From assembly GCF_002836515.1 (NCBI RefSeq), contig NZ_PJBC01000005.1, positions 1 through 64,000 of the forward strand: 64,000 nucleotides of DNA, written 5' to 3'. The notes under the pieces were generated by a model. The model worked only from the letters and a program-made list of their open reading frames with translations. It searched no databases and had not been told where the DNA came from. Shown one piece after another: positions 16,865 through 28,800 of the stretch. Source of the stretch: Pseudomonas sp. Choline-02u-1. Lineage in GTDB: Bacteria; Pseudomonadota; Gammaproteobacteria; Pseudomonadales; Pseudomonadaceae. The position numbers and the translations under genes were made by a program. The stretch's first letter is position 1, and every line of letters begins with the position of its first letter.

Positions 16865-18075
16865 TGAATCGCTATCGCTTTGAAGCGGCGGATGCCACGG
16901 GAAAAATCGAGTCCGGGCACCTTGAGGCGGACAGCCAGAGCGCGGCGTTCAGTGCCTTGCGCGGGCGCGGATTGACAGCGCTGTCGGTGCACGAGCAAAG
17001 CAATATCGCCCGACACGGTGGCGGCGGTTTGTTCAGCGCCAAACTCTCGGACAACGACCTCGCCTGGGCCACACGCCAATTGGCGAGCCTGCTTGGTGCC
17101 AGCCTGCCATTGGAAGCAGCGCTGAGCGCGACGGTTGAGCAGGCCGAGAAAAAGCACATCGCCCAAACCCTCAGCGCCGTGCGCGCCGACGTGCGCAGCG
17201 GCATGCGTCTGGCGGAATCGCTGGCGTCGCGGCCACGGGATTTTCCCGAGATTTACCGGGCGCTGATCGCCGCTGGCGAAGAGTCTGGCGATCTGGCCCA
17301 GGTGATGGAACGGTTGGCCGATTACATCGAGGAACGCAACAACCTGCGCGGCAAGATTCTGACCGCATTCATCTATCCGGGCGTGGTCGGGCTGGTGTCG
17401 ATCGGCATTGTGATTTTCCTGCTCAGTTACGTGGTGCCGCAGGTGGTCAGCGCGTTCTCTCAAGCGCGGCAGGATTTGCCGGGGTTGACCCTGGCGATGC
17501 TCACCGCCAGTGATTTCATTCGCGCGTGGGGTTGGTTGTGCGCGGCGCTCATGGCCGGGGCGTTCTGGAGTTGGCGTTTGTATTTGCGTAATCCGGCGGC
17601 GCGGTTGAGTTGGCATCACCGGGTGCTGAAGTTGCCGCTGTTTGGGCGTTTTATCCTGGGTTTGAACACTGCACGATTCGCCTCGACCCTGGCGATTCTC
17701 GGCGGGGCCGGCGTGCCACTGTTGCGCGCACTGGAAGCGGCACGGCAGACGCTGTCCAACGACCGCTTGAGCCTGAGCGTCAGCGAGGCCACGGCGAAAG
17801 TGCGCGAAGGCGTCAATCTCGCCGCCGCGCTGCGGGTGGAGAATGTGTTCCCGCCGGTGCTGATTCACCTGATCGCCAGCGGCGAGAAAACCGGCTCGCT
17901 ACCGCCGATGCTCGAGCGCGCGGCGCAGACGCTCTCGCGGGATATCGAGCGGCGGGCAATGGGCATGACGGCGTTGCTCGAGCCGCTGATGATCGTGGTG
18001 ATGGGCGGGGTGGTGCTGGTGATTGTGATGGCGGTGTTGTTGCCGATCATTGAGATCAACCAGTTGGTGCAGTAG
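16864..18075 (+). CDS. gspF: Type II secretion platform protein GspF
   Basis: 403 aa, three hydrophobic membrane regions (about 170-200, 220-240 and 370-395) and two repeated T2SSF domains with the family motifs GEESGDLAQVMERLADY and SGEKTGSLPPMLERAA. It is the inner-membrane platform that couples GspE to the pseudopilus. Last gene of the operon; a REPIN follows. Confidence 0.92.
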   Translation: MNRYRFEAADATGKIESGHLEADSQSAAFSALRGRGLTALSVHEQSNIARHGGGGLFSAKLSDNDLAWATRQLASLLGASLPLEAALSATVEQAEKKHIAQTLSAVRADVRSGMRLAESLASRPRDFPEIYRALIAAGEESGDLAQVMERLADYIEERNNLRGKILTAFIYPGVVGLVSIGIVIFLLSYVVPQVVSAFSQARQDLPGLTLAMLTASDFIRAWGWLCAALMAGAFWSWRLYLRNPAARLSWHHRVLKLPLFGRFILGLNTARFASTLAILGGAGVPLLRALEAARQTLSNDRLSLSVSEATAKVREGVNLAAALRVENVFPPVLIHLIASGEKTGSLPPMLERAAQTLSRDIERRAMGMTALLEPLMIVVMGGVVLVIVMAVLLPIIEINQLVQ

Positions 18076-18110
18076 TGGTGTACCGGGTGATTTGATGGTG
18101 TCTGGGCGGG

Positions 18111-18184
18111 CCTCTTCGCGAGCAAGCCCGCTCCCACAGGGGAACGCATTTTCAAATGTGGGAGCGGGCTTGCTCGCGAAGAGG
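18111..18184. repeat. REPIN (perfect inverted REP pair)
   Basis: Arms 18111-18138 and 18157-18184 are perfect 28-base inverted copies (core GAGCAAGCCCGCTCCCACA) around an 18-base spacer. It lies right after gspF. The rest of the gap to 18523 holds no gene; CTGTCAT at 18272 and CTGTCAC at 18410 are single Pho-box-like half-sites without a properly spaced partner. Confidence 0.85.
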
Positions 18185-18523
18185 TCGGCAGGGACGATAA
18201 ATAATCCAGTCTTTTTTCCAAGGCTCAGGCGTCACCCGACCCCTGATCTCACCATTCTCGGGTTCTCCATTCTGTCATCTGCAACCACGCGCCAACGGCT
18301 CCAGCCCGATTCAGTCAAACCCGCGATCCAGACGCCCCACAAGACCCCGCAAACACCCGAGAAATCCGCACAAAAATCCCCCCGCAGCTCCCGAGGTTTT
18401 TTCCTTTATCTGTCACCGGAAGCTGCGAATTTTTCCCTGCGGCTCCACTGCGGTGGACCCTCCCGGTGTCATGCAAGCCTTCCGAAACCTGTGTTCCAAA
18501 CCAAGTTGAAAAGGAGATTCTTC

Positions 18524-19627
18524 ATGTTCAAGCGCACTCTGATCGCCGCCTCACTGACCGTCGCCGCTCTGGCTTCCGCCCAGGCCATGGCCGTAACCGG
18601 TGGTGGCGCCTCGCTGCCTGCCGCGCTGTACAAAGGTTCTGCCAACAGCATCCTGCCTGCCAACTTCAGCTACGCCGTGACCGGTAGCGGCGTCGGCAAA
18701 AGCGCTTTCCTGACCAACAACGCTGCCCAGTTCAGCACCACCGGCACTGTGCACTTCGCCGCGAGCGACTCGATTCTCAGCGCTGCGGAACTGAACACCT
18801 ACACCACCAACTTCGGTGCTTCTTACGGCCCGTTGATCCAGCTGCCATCGGTGGCCACTTCGGTTGCCATTCCCTATAAAAAATCCGGCCAGACCGCGCT
18901 TAACCTGACCAGCGCTCAACTGTGCGATGCGCTGTCGGGCACCAAGACTACCTGGGGCGCGCTGTTGGGTACTGCCGACACCACCGCCATCCGCGTGGTT
19001 TATCGCAGCACTTCGAGCGGCACCACTGAAATCCTCAGCCGTCACTTGAACGCGATCTGCCCGACCAAATTCGCGGTCAACACCACCTTCACCAACGCGC
19101 GTCTGCCAGCCGGTTCGACGTTGCCATCGACTTGGGTTGGCGTCGCCAACACGGCTGATGTGGCAACTGCGGTGAACGCCGTGGACGGTTCGATCGGCTA
19201 TGTGGGGCCGGACGGCGTGAATGCCGCCAGCAACGCCGTGGTTGCCCGCGTCAATGGCGTCCAGCCAACCAACGCTAACGTGACGCTGGCACTGAGCACC
19301 GCAGCGCTGCCAACCGCACCGGCCAACCCGGCTCAGTGGGCGCCAGTCGTGCCTAACCCGGCCAGCGGTTACCCGATTGTGGCTTACACCAACTTCATCT
19401 TCGGCCAGTGCTACAAGGATGCTGCCGTAGCCACCGCTGTGCGCAACTTCCTGACCACCCACTACAGCAACCCAGGCAACAACGTTGCCACCGTGGCCCA
19501 CAGCTTCACGCCAGTACCCAACAACTGGAAAACCGCTGTGACCGCCAACTTCATCACCAACAGCTCGGGCAACAACCTGGACATCAACAACGCCAACGCC
19601 TGCAACGGCATCGGTCGTCCTTTGTAA
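18524..19627 (+). CDS. DING-family phosphate-binding / LapA-type alkaline phosphatase protein
   Basis: 367 aa from the ATG at 18524, which has AAGGAG 8 bases upstream; the frame is open further 5' but not coding. The signal peptide is cleaved after AMA (residue 23), giving a mature start VTGGGASLP, a variant of the DINGGG start that names the family. The PstS-like fold is supported by STSSGTTEILSRHL (phosphate-loop region) and DGSIGYVGPDGVN. In P. aeruginosa such a protein (LapA) is exported by the Hxc type II system under phosphate starvation and sits beside pdtA, exactly the context here. Whether this one is an enzyme or only binds phosphate cannot be told from sequence. Confidence 0.85.
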   Translation: MFKRTLIAASLTVAALASAQAMAVTGGGASLPAALYKGSANSILPANFSYAVTGSGVGKSAFLTNNAAQFSTTGTVHFAASDSILSAAELNTYTTNFGASYGPLIQLPSVATSVAIPYKKSGQTALNLTSAQLCDALSGTKTTWGALLGTADTTAIRVVYRSTSSGTTEILSRHLNAICPTKFAVNTTFTNARLPAGSTLPSTWVGVANTADVATAVNAVDGSIGYVGPDGVNAASNAVVARVNGVQPTNANVTLALSTAALPTAPANPAQWAPVVPNPASGYPIVAYTNFIFGQCYKDAAVATAVRNFLTTHYSNPGNNVATVAHSFTPVPNNWKTAVTANFITNSSGNNLDINNANACNGIGRPL

Positions 19628-19652
19628 GCCTTGCATCAAGCGCAATGAAACG

Positions 19653-19683
19653 GCAGCGGCCTTCGGGCTGCTGCTTTTTTTTG
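19653..19683 (+). terminator. Rho-independent terminator after the DING gene
   Basis: A 9-bp stem (GCAGCGGCC with GGCTGCTGC, one G-T pair) closed by a TTCG tetraloop, then eight T. It separates the DING gene from pdtA. Confidence 0.9.
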
Positions 19684-19801
19684 GCCGACGTACACCTGGA
19701 TCATGAAGTTTGTGTGACATCCGTTCGGTCGTGAGGCGCGTCAACCGCCTATGTCGTAACAGCAGGGCTGACCCGACCTGCCACCAAAAGGACCTGTAGT
19801 G

Positions 19802-22800
19802 ATGCTTGCTCGCACCTCCCGTCGCAGTACCCGTATTCAGCCGATCAAACGTGGCGCGGGCGATCCCGCACAGTGGCTGCTCAAGCCATTGGCGCAAGCC
19901 GTTGCCTTGTGTCTGGTGGCGGGCAGTGCCGAGGCGGCGACAGCATTCAGTTCTACCTGGTTTGCCGCCAAGGGCGCGGCGCAGCAGGCTTCGGCGTCGC
20001 GTCCGGGTGGGGGCGGTCTGCCGGGGATGACCCCACCGCTGGCACAGCAGCAACGGGCCAGCCAGCAGTTGCAGCGCTCTTTGCAGACACTTAACAACAC
20101 CGTGGCAGCGATTGCCGCGCAGCAGGCCGCACAAGCCGCTGGACGTGCCGCCGCATTGGGCAGCGTGCAAGTCGTTCCGGATGGATTGGGCGAGGGCGGC
20201 CTGAAGATCGATAACAGCCTGAGCCAGGGCTGGCTGAACGCCAAAGGCCCGCAACAAACCCAGGCCGACGGCAAGACCACGGTGAAGATCGAGCAGACCG
20301 CCGACAAGGCGATTCTCAATTGGGAAACGTTCAACGTCGGCCGCAATACCACGGTGGAATTCGCCCAGCAGGCCAACTGGGCGGTGCTCAACCGCGTCAA
20401 TGATCCGAGCGCACGGGCCAGCCAGATTCAGGGACAGATCAAAGCGGACGGCACGGTGATGCTGATCAACCGCAACGGCATCGTGTTCAGCGGTGGCAGT
20501 CAGGTCAATGTGCGAAATCTGGTGGCGGCAGCCGCGAACATGACCGATGCGCAATTTCGTGATCGTGGTCTGTATTTCGACAGCACCGGCAGTCAGCCAA
20601 CCTTTACCGATGCTGCTGGCCAGGTGCTGGTGGAGCGTGGCGCTGCCATACAAACGCATCAACCTGCGCTCTCCACCGATGCCGGTGGCTATACCTTGTT
20701 GCTTGGCCAGGACGTGCAGAACGACGGCTCGATCAGCACGGCCAAAGGTCAGACGGTGATGGGGGCGGGCGACCGTTTCTACATTCGCAAGGGCTCAGGC
20801 ACCGACGGCAATGTTTATTCCACCACCTTCGGCAGCGAGGTCATTCCCGGTTTCAAGGCTGACAGCTCGGGCAAGGTCAGCAATACCGGTCTGATCCAGG
20901 CATCCACCGGCGACATCACCCTGACTGGCCGCGACGTTCTGCAGAACGGCGTGCTGCTGGCAAGCACTTCGGTGGCGACGCGCGGCACCGTGCATTTGCT
21001 CAATCCGGCCAGCGATGCCCAGGGCCGTGTGACCCTGGGCGAGAACGGCGTCAGTGCGATTCTGCTCGACAGCAGCGATCTCACGGCCCTGGACAGCCAG
21101 CGCGAGGCGGCGTTGATCGGCGTGAATGCCGACAACCGGATCCGCAGCGATCAGTCCCGCATCGACATCGCCAGCGGTGGCACCGTTGAATTCAAAAGTG
21201 GTTCGATCACCCTTGCGACCGGTGGGCAGGTGGCGGTTGCCGCCGGGCGACGCAGTCTGCTGCGCGAGGGGGCGGTGGTCGACGTGTCCGGCGCCCTCGG
21301 CGTGAAAGTGGCCATGGAAGCCAACAACATCAAGATCAACGTGCAGGGCAACGAGCAGCGGGATGCGCCGCTCAATCGCGAGAACGGCGCGCTCAACAGC
21401 AGCGATATCTGGGTCGATGTCCGCGAACTGGTATTCGTGCCGGCGGGCACCAACGGTTACGCCACCGACCGCTGGTACACCGCCGGTGGGTTGTTGGAGG
21501 TCGGCGGATACCTCGGCACTCAGGGCCATGGCGTCGGTGAATGGATGGCTCAGGGCGGTGAGGTGCGGTTTTCCGGAAATGATGTGATCAGCGAAAACGG
21601 TTCGCTGATCAATGTGTCCGGCGGCACGCTCGATGTGCAGGGCGGCGAGATTCGCCAGAGTTGGCTGCGCGGTGCGGACGGGCGGTTATACGAAGTGTCG
21701 CGTGCGCCGGGCGATATTCTCTACAGCGGTCTTTACAAAGGTTACGAAAGTCACAGCGAGCGCTGGGGTCAGACGGATTATTTCCATAGCCCACTGATTG
21801 CACCGACGCGCCGTCAGGAAACGGGGTACACCGTTGGCCGGGATGCCGGGCAACTGGTGATCGCCACGCGCAACGCCGTGCTGGAAGGCCAGCTGTTGGG
21901 CGAGGTGTTTCAGGGCGAACGACAAAACCAGGCGCCGCGAGCAGCCCTGGACGGCTATGCCCAGCCTCAGACCGCCCGGGCGCGGCGGGGGCAGTTGGTC
22001 GTTGGCAATTACGATGCGGCTTATGTCGCCGCCAGTGCGGGCCTGCTCTATCAACTCGACCCGTTGCTCGATCAGGTGCAAGTGGGGAGCGCGCGTGCCA
22101 GCGCAGCGAACGCAGGGCTGACCGACGCGGTCGCTGCTGAGCGCGCCGGCAAACTGTTTCTCGACGCCGGGCTGCTCAATGGTTTCCAGCTGGGCGCGCT
22201 GAAGATCTCGGCGAAAAACACGATTGAAGTCGATGAAGGCGTAACCGTGGATCACGGGGGCGACATCACCCTGTTCAGCCCAGATGTGCAGGTCAATGCC
22301 GATTTGATTGCGCAAGGGGGCAGCCTGCAGCTGGGCAACGTTTTGAACCAGCTCGCCACCGATCGGCGCGATGACACCAGTCTTCAGGTGCCAACAGGCA
22401 AGCAGGCCCGCGTGACGGTTGCGCAGGGCGTGCAGCTGCAGGCGCGCGGTCTGTGGAGCAACCTGTCGAGTAACCCGGACGACGCGGACGGCCTGGCGTA
22501 CCTCAATGGCGGGACGGTGTCGATCCGCAGCAGCGGCGACATTGTGCTGGCCAGTGGCAGTCTGGTCGATGTCACGTCGGGCGGCGCGATATTGGCCAGC
22601 GGCAAGACGCGTGGTGGCAAGGGTGGCGACGTGACCCTTGAGTCCAGCGCCAACAGCGCGCCGGGCCAGTCACGCCTGGTGCTTGATGGCGAGGTGCAGG
22701 GTTATGGCGTGAACGGCGGTGGGACGCTCACTGTGCAGGCCAGCAAGGTCCGGATCGGCGGTGCTGGCGCCGTCGCCGAAGAACAGTCCTTGCGGCTGAC

Positions 22801-25800
22801 GCCGGAACTGTTTCAGACGGGGTTCAGCGCCTACAACATCATCGGTCTGAAGGGCATGGAAGTAGCCGATGAAACGATTATCGATGTGCAGATGCCGGTC
22901 TATCGATTCGGCGAATCCGCCTCGACCATTGCGTCCGGCACGTCGCCGCGCGCTGCGCTGGAGCTATGGACGCCGACGTTGTTCCAGGAAGACCCGCTCA
23001 AGGGTGTATTGACGCAAAGGGCCGGTGCATCAGTTGCATTGCAGGCCGGTGCGACGCTGGCTGGCTTGATTGACCCTGCCAACAGCCCGTTGTCGCTTGG
23101 CGAAGGCGCACGGATCAGTGTCGATCCCGGCCAGCGCATCGGTTTGCGCGGGGCAGGGCAGATCACGGTTGACGGTGAGCTCAACACCTGGGGCGGCACT
23201 GTCGATATCCGTCAACAACAATTTGGCGCGATCGATGTGGCGACATCCTTGCAAGAGGCTGATCCGACCCTGCACAACCGTTCGATCTGGATCGGTGACC
23301 ATGCCTCGATCGATGTCGCCGGTCGGGCAGTGACCGCCGTCGATGCGCTGGGCCGCGTCTACGGCCAGGTCGGCAAGGGTGGCTCGATCATCGTCGGCGG
23401 CGAAATTGATGCGAAGAAGGTCACCGCGACCGCCGCCGATGCTTACGTCATCGTTCGTCAGGGGGCGCGCCTGGAAGCGTCCGGTGCGCAAGCCGTGATC
23501 GATAGCGGTGAACGAGGCCCCGTTCGAGTCGCCACGGATGGCGGGCGGATCAGTTTGAGTGCCTACAATGGTCTGTTCATCGAGGGCAGCTTGCAGGCCA
23601 ATGCCGGTGGTGCAGGTGCGGCGGGCGGGCGTCTGGAAATCGCTCTGGATACGCCGGCCTACGGTGCCGGGGGATTGACCAACGCCGTGCGGGTGCCGCG
23701 GGAATTGATCATTGGCCAAGGGCCTGGATCGGCACTGCCGCAGGCGCTGCAGGCAGGGGAAGCTTCGTCACTTTTACGCTACGGGCGTACGCGCCTGAGT
23801 GCTGATCAGCTGATGAGCGGCGGCTTCGACAGCCTGAGTCTGCTGAGCAACGGTCTGATGACGTTCGACGGCGATGTTGACTTGCACATGGGGCAGAGCC
23901 TGAGTCTGTTCGCCGGTTCCCTTTCATTGGCCGATTCCGCGCAAGACAGCGCTCGGGTCAACCTCAGCGCACCTTACCTGCGCCTGTCGGGGCCGGGCAC
24001 CTACTTGAGTTCGGATGTCAAAGTGCGTCCGCGGGTAATGAGCAATCCGACAGCGCAGTTGTCCAGCGCGCAATTCACCGCCAGCGCGAACCTGCTGGAT
24101 CTGGGCAACTCGCTTTCATTCGGCACCGAAGGGACGCTCGTGCAAACGGCCGCACCCGCGCTTGCAGTCAGCCGTCGTGGCTTTGGTCTGGTCACACTCG
24201 ACAGCCAGGGTGACATGCGCTTCCTCGAGCCAACCGATGAACAGCAGCGCAGCCGTCTGTGGACTCCGGGTGACATGCACTTGCGTGCTGCGCAGATCTA
24301 CCCCGCCAGCGGTGTCTCGGCTGATGTGCGAGTGGGTTATCAGACCCAGGCCGGATCGGTGCCGGAGTATACGTTGCGTATCGGCAGCTACGGGCCGGCG
24401 CCGACTTTATTGCCTTACTCGGTGTTCGGCAGCCTGACATTCAGCGCGGGACAGATCGAACAGGGGGGCGTCATTCGTGCGCCTTTGGGGCTGATTTCCC
24501 TGGGTGATGACTCCATCGTCAAGACCGGTGAGCTTCACCTTCTCCCGGGTAGTGTGACGTCAGTCAGCGCCGCCGGACTGGTCATGCCGTATGGGGGCAC
24601 CACCGACGGTATCGACTATCGATACAACGACAAGTCGGTTTTCTTGAATGGCATTGCCAGTGCTGCATCCGGGGTCATACTCGATGCGCAATACACCGAT
24701 GTGCAGGCCGGGGCGGTGATCGATCTTTCGGGCGGCGGCGATCTGCGTGGGGCCGGTTTTGTCTCCGGACGAGGCGGTTCCACCGATGCACGTTTCAATC
24801 CGCTGGTACGCAATGCCACCGATGGCACCTTCAGTTTGCCCGGGCTGGCCAGTAATCCCGTGTATGCAATCGTTGCCGGTGATCAGAGCCGCTATGCGCC
24901 GATGCTCGCCGAGGCTGGCGCAGTCGATCCGCGCATCGGCCAGCAGATCACCCTCGGTGCCGGCGTTACCGGACTGGCGCCCGGCACCTACGCTTTGTTG
25001 CCATCGACCTTTGCCTTGTTGCCGGGCGCCTTCCGGGTCGAAATCAATGGTCAAGCGATGGCGGGTTCCATGGACGGTGCGCTGAAGTTGCGCAATGGCT
25101 CGTGGACCACGGCCGGACAGCTGTCGATTGCCAACACCGGTATTCGCGACAGTCTGCCCAGCCAGGTCATCGTGACGTCTGCCGACGTGCTGCGGCGCTA
25201 TTCGCAGTACAACGAAACCGGGTTTACCCAATTTGTGCTCAACGATGCTGCCCGCCGCGGTCTGCCTCGCGCCCGCACACCGCTGGACGGCAACACGCTG
25301 CATCTGCGCATGGTCAGTGGCGGCGAGCACGACACAGCCCTGGATTTCGACGGGCAAGTGCTGTTCAAGCCTGCCGAAGGGGGGGTTATTGGTACGGCGG
25401 TGGTTCAGGGCGGTTATACCGGCGGTGACTTTGAAATTCTCGGTGCCGGGCACACGCGTACGCCCGGGTTCGACGGTGTTTCGCTGTATGCCGACACCCT
25501 CAACCGCTTGAATGCCGGACGTTTGACCATCGGTGGCACCCCGACTGTGTATTACGGCTCCGAGGGCGGCTCGATCAAGGTGATCGGCAATATCGCGGCG
25601 ATTCGTCTGCGCGAGGGCGCGATTCTCTCCGCGCCAGAGGTCGTGCTGAGCAGCAACAGTGCCAGTGGCGGCATCACCATCGATGCGGGCGCAGGCATCA
25701 ATACCTTGGGACGAGGCGCCGTTCCGTACGATGCCGCAGCCGGTTTCGTCTACGCACCTGAGCGGTCTAGTCTGCTGGTGGTCTCCAATGGCTGGACACC

Positions 25801-28800
25801 GGTGCTTGCGCCTGCCGAGGGCGGGGGCGGGAGCATTCGTATCGGCAACTGTCCGACGGCCGATTGCACCGCTGCGGCGTTGCTGTACTCCAACGGCAGC
25901 ATCATCGCCGCCACCGACAAGGACTTCGAACTGGGCGAAAGCGTGCGCTTTGGCACTCGCCAACTGGGGCTTTCGGTCGGCGTGGTCAATGCCGGCAGTC
26001 AGCAAGCACTGGCCGCAGCCAGCGGCCGTGTACCCGCGGGCCTGACGCTTAACCAGAGCGTGCTGGATCGCCTGTTGCAGGGCGACACGCAATTTGGCGC
26101 CCCCGCCCTCGAGACCCTGAGTCTAGTGGCCCGCGATGCGTTCAACTTTTTCGGCAGCGTTACCCTCGACACCCTTGATCCGAAGACCGGCCAGAGCCGC
26201 TTGCAGAATCTGGTTCTGGGCAGCCCGGCCATCTACGGCTCGGGCGCTGCCACCGATGTTGCGACGATCCGCACCCGCAATCTGATCTGGAACGGGGCCA
26301 CTCAGGCCCCGGGTACGGTGGTCAAGGATGGCGCCGGCACCGGCCACGGTACGCTGGATATCCAGGCGCAGCGGATCGAACTGGGTTATGGCCCGAATCC
26401 GCAGCCCAATGGCCTGGATCGCAATGACCGACTCACCCTGGGTTTTGCCAACGTCAACCTCAACGCCAGCGAACGCATCACCGCCAACCACAAGGGCAGT
26501 CTGGCGGTGTACGAATCCCAAGGGGCTTATGACGCGGTCAAGGGGTTCAGCTACAGCGGCGGTAACCTCAATCTGCACACGCCACTGCTGACCGGCGAAG
26601 CTGCCTCGGTCAGTGATCTCAAGGCCGGCAACCGTCTGACCCTCAGCGGCACCGCCACAACGGCTGTGGCGGACGCGCTTGGCGCACAACTGAGCCTGAC
26701 GGCACGCAACGTTGTGCTCGACAGCCGCATCGTTCTGGCCAGCGGCAAACTGTTGGTCAATGCCGAGGATGATCTGACCCTTGGCAGCGGCGCGCAGGTG
26801 GACATGGCGGGCCGGGTTCTGCCGTTCAACGACGTGAAGAAATACAGCTGGGGCGGCGATGTGTCGTTGCAGAGCAACAACGGCAATATTCGTCAGTCGG
26901 CGGGTTCGCGAATCGATCTGTCGGCCGTCAACAATCAGGCCGGGCAACTGAGCGTCGTGGCCCTGGGCACTGACGCCGGACAGGTTGACCTGCAAGGACA
27001 GATCAGCGGAACCAGCAGTGGCTATTACGATGCGGGCGGCACATGGGTGCCGTACAAGGCCGGTGGCGTGGACATTCGCGCCCAGCGCCTGGAAGGTGAT
27101 TTGAGCCAGGCCTTTGCCAGTCTCAATCAGCGCTTGAACGCGGGCGGGGTGGTGGGCAGTCGCAGCTTCCAGTTCAAGCAGGGCAATCTGCTTGTCGGTA
27201 ACGGACTCAAAGCAGGCGAGGTCAATGTCTCGGTGGACAACGGCAACCTGACCGTGGACGGGTTGATCGATGCCAGCGGCGAACGGGTCGGCTCTATCCG
27301 GCTGGCCGCGAAGAACGCGTTGACACTGACTGGCAACGCGGTGCTGGATGCCCATGGCCGCGTACTGCGCGTCGACAGCTACGGCAAGATCATCGACGCA
27401 CCGAACCGCGCCATGGTTGAACTCAATTCGACTGACGGCGTGCTGACACTGGCCGCTGGTGCACGGATTGACTTGCGGCACGGCACCGACGCACTGACGG
27501 GTAACCAGGCGGGACAACGCGACGGCCTGTCGCGCGGGACGCTGGAGCTCAATGCACCGCGTCTGGGCGGCGGTGATATTGCGGTTGATGCCAGCGGTAC
27601 GTTGACTGTTCAAGGCGCCCGCTCCATCGGGTTGAATGCCGTTCGCCGTTACAGCGATGCCGCCGATGGCACCGATCCGGCGGCCAGCGGTCGCCCGTAT
27701 CAAGTGATCGATCAAGCCTATCTGGACGCCATTCATGCCGACAGCAGCGGTTTCATCGATGCGGCACTGAACAACAGTGATCTGCTGCAGCGCAAATTGG
27801 CCGGCCTCAACAACGCGACCTATGCCGATGCGTTTCATCTGCGCCCGGGGGTCGAAATCGTCAGCAAAACCGCCGACGGCGATCTGGTGGTGCAGGGCGA
27901 TCTCGACCTGTCCGGCTACCGCTACGCCAGCCTTAACCCCCACACTCGGCTCACCTCGGTGTACGGCAGCGGGGAAGCGGGCAATCTGTTGATCCGTGCC
28001 GGTGGCAACCTTGATATCTACGGCAGCATCAACGACGGTTTTGCGCCCCCACCGGAAACCGTGGACGACGCCGGCTGGAAACTGTTGCCGGGGATACAGC
28101 CGTTCGGCGGCGACCTGATCGTACCGGGCAGTGGTGTCAGCCTTGCCGAAGGGACGCTCTTCCCGGTCGGTGCGACATTGAATTACGACCTGCCGATTCA
28201 AGCCGCCACGTTGGCCGCAGGCACGGTGTTGCCGGTACAGGCCACGCTGGCCGCACCCTACTCGCTACAGGGTGGAACGGTGCTGGCCGGCGATGTGCAC
28301 GACGCGATGGGAAACCTGATATATGCCGCCGGTACGCTGCTCGACAATGCCGTGACCCTCCCGGCAGGCAGCCGATTGGGCGCCGGCATCCGCTTGAACG
28401 ACGCCACTGCCCTGCAGACCCTGCTCTGGCCCAAAGGCGTGCCGTTGCCGGGTGCCGTTGATGCCGATAATAGAACGGTGGGCGTTGGGTTGAACGGTAC
28501 GTTGGCGCTGTTGCGCGGTTCGCTGATTCCATCCATGACCAACGTGAAGTTGGTGGATGGCACGGTCTACCTCGACCTGCGTCCCGCCAATGGCGAACAA
28601 CAGGGGCGTAACTGGGCGATCGCCAGCATGCTGCCGGCGGGGAGTGCGTCGTGGTCGATGCGCATGGTCGCAGGCGCCGATCTGGCCGCAGCCGACAGCC
28701 GTAGCGTGAAACCTCAGACCAGCGTCGGCAACTTGCAGATGGCCGACACCCATTATGGTGTGAGCATGACTGAGGTGGCTGGCAAACTGGTCTGGGCCGT

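Noticed and set aside
18272..18416. Pho-box-like half-sites CTGTCAT and CTGTCAC upstream of the DING gene
   Set aside because: A Pho box needs two half-sites at 11-base spacing; no properly spaced partner was seen, so I do not call PhoB control from sequence.
18551..20662. 703-codon open frame antisense to the DING gene and pdtA
   Set aside because: Long antisense frames are expected in high-G+C coding DNA; the + strand genes have signal peptides, ribosome sites and known domains.
26123..28201. 692-codon antisense frame inside pdtA
   Set aside because: Shadow of the beta-helix repeats; no start context and no domain.
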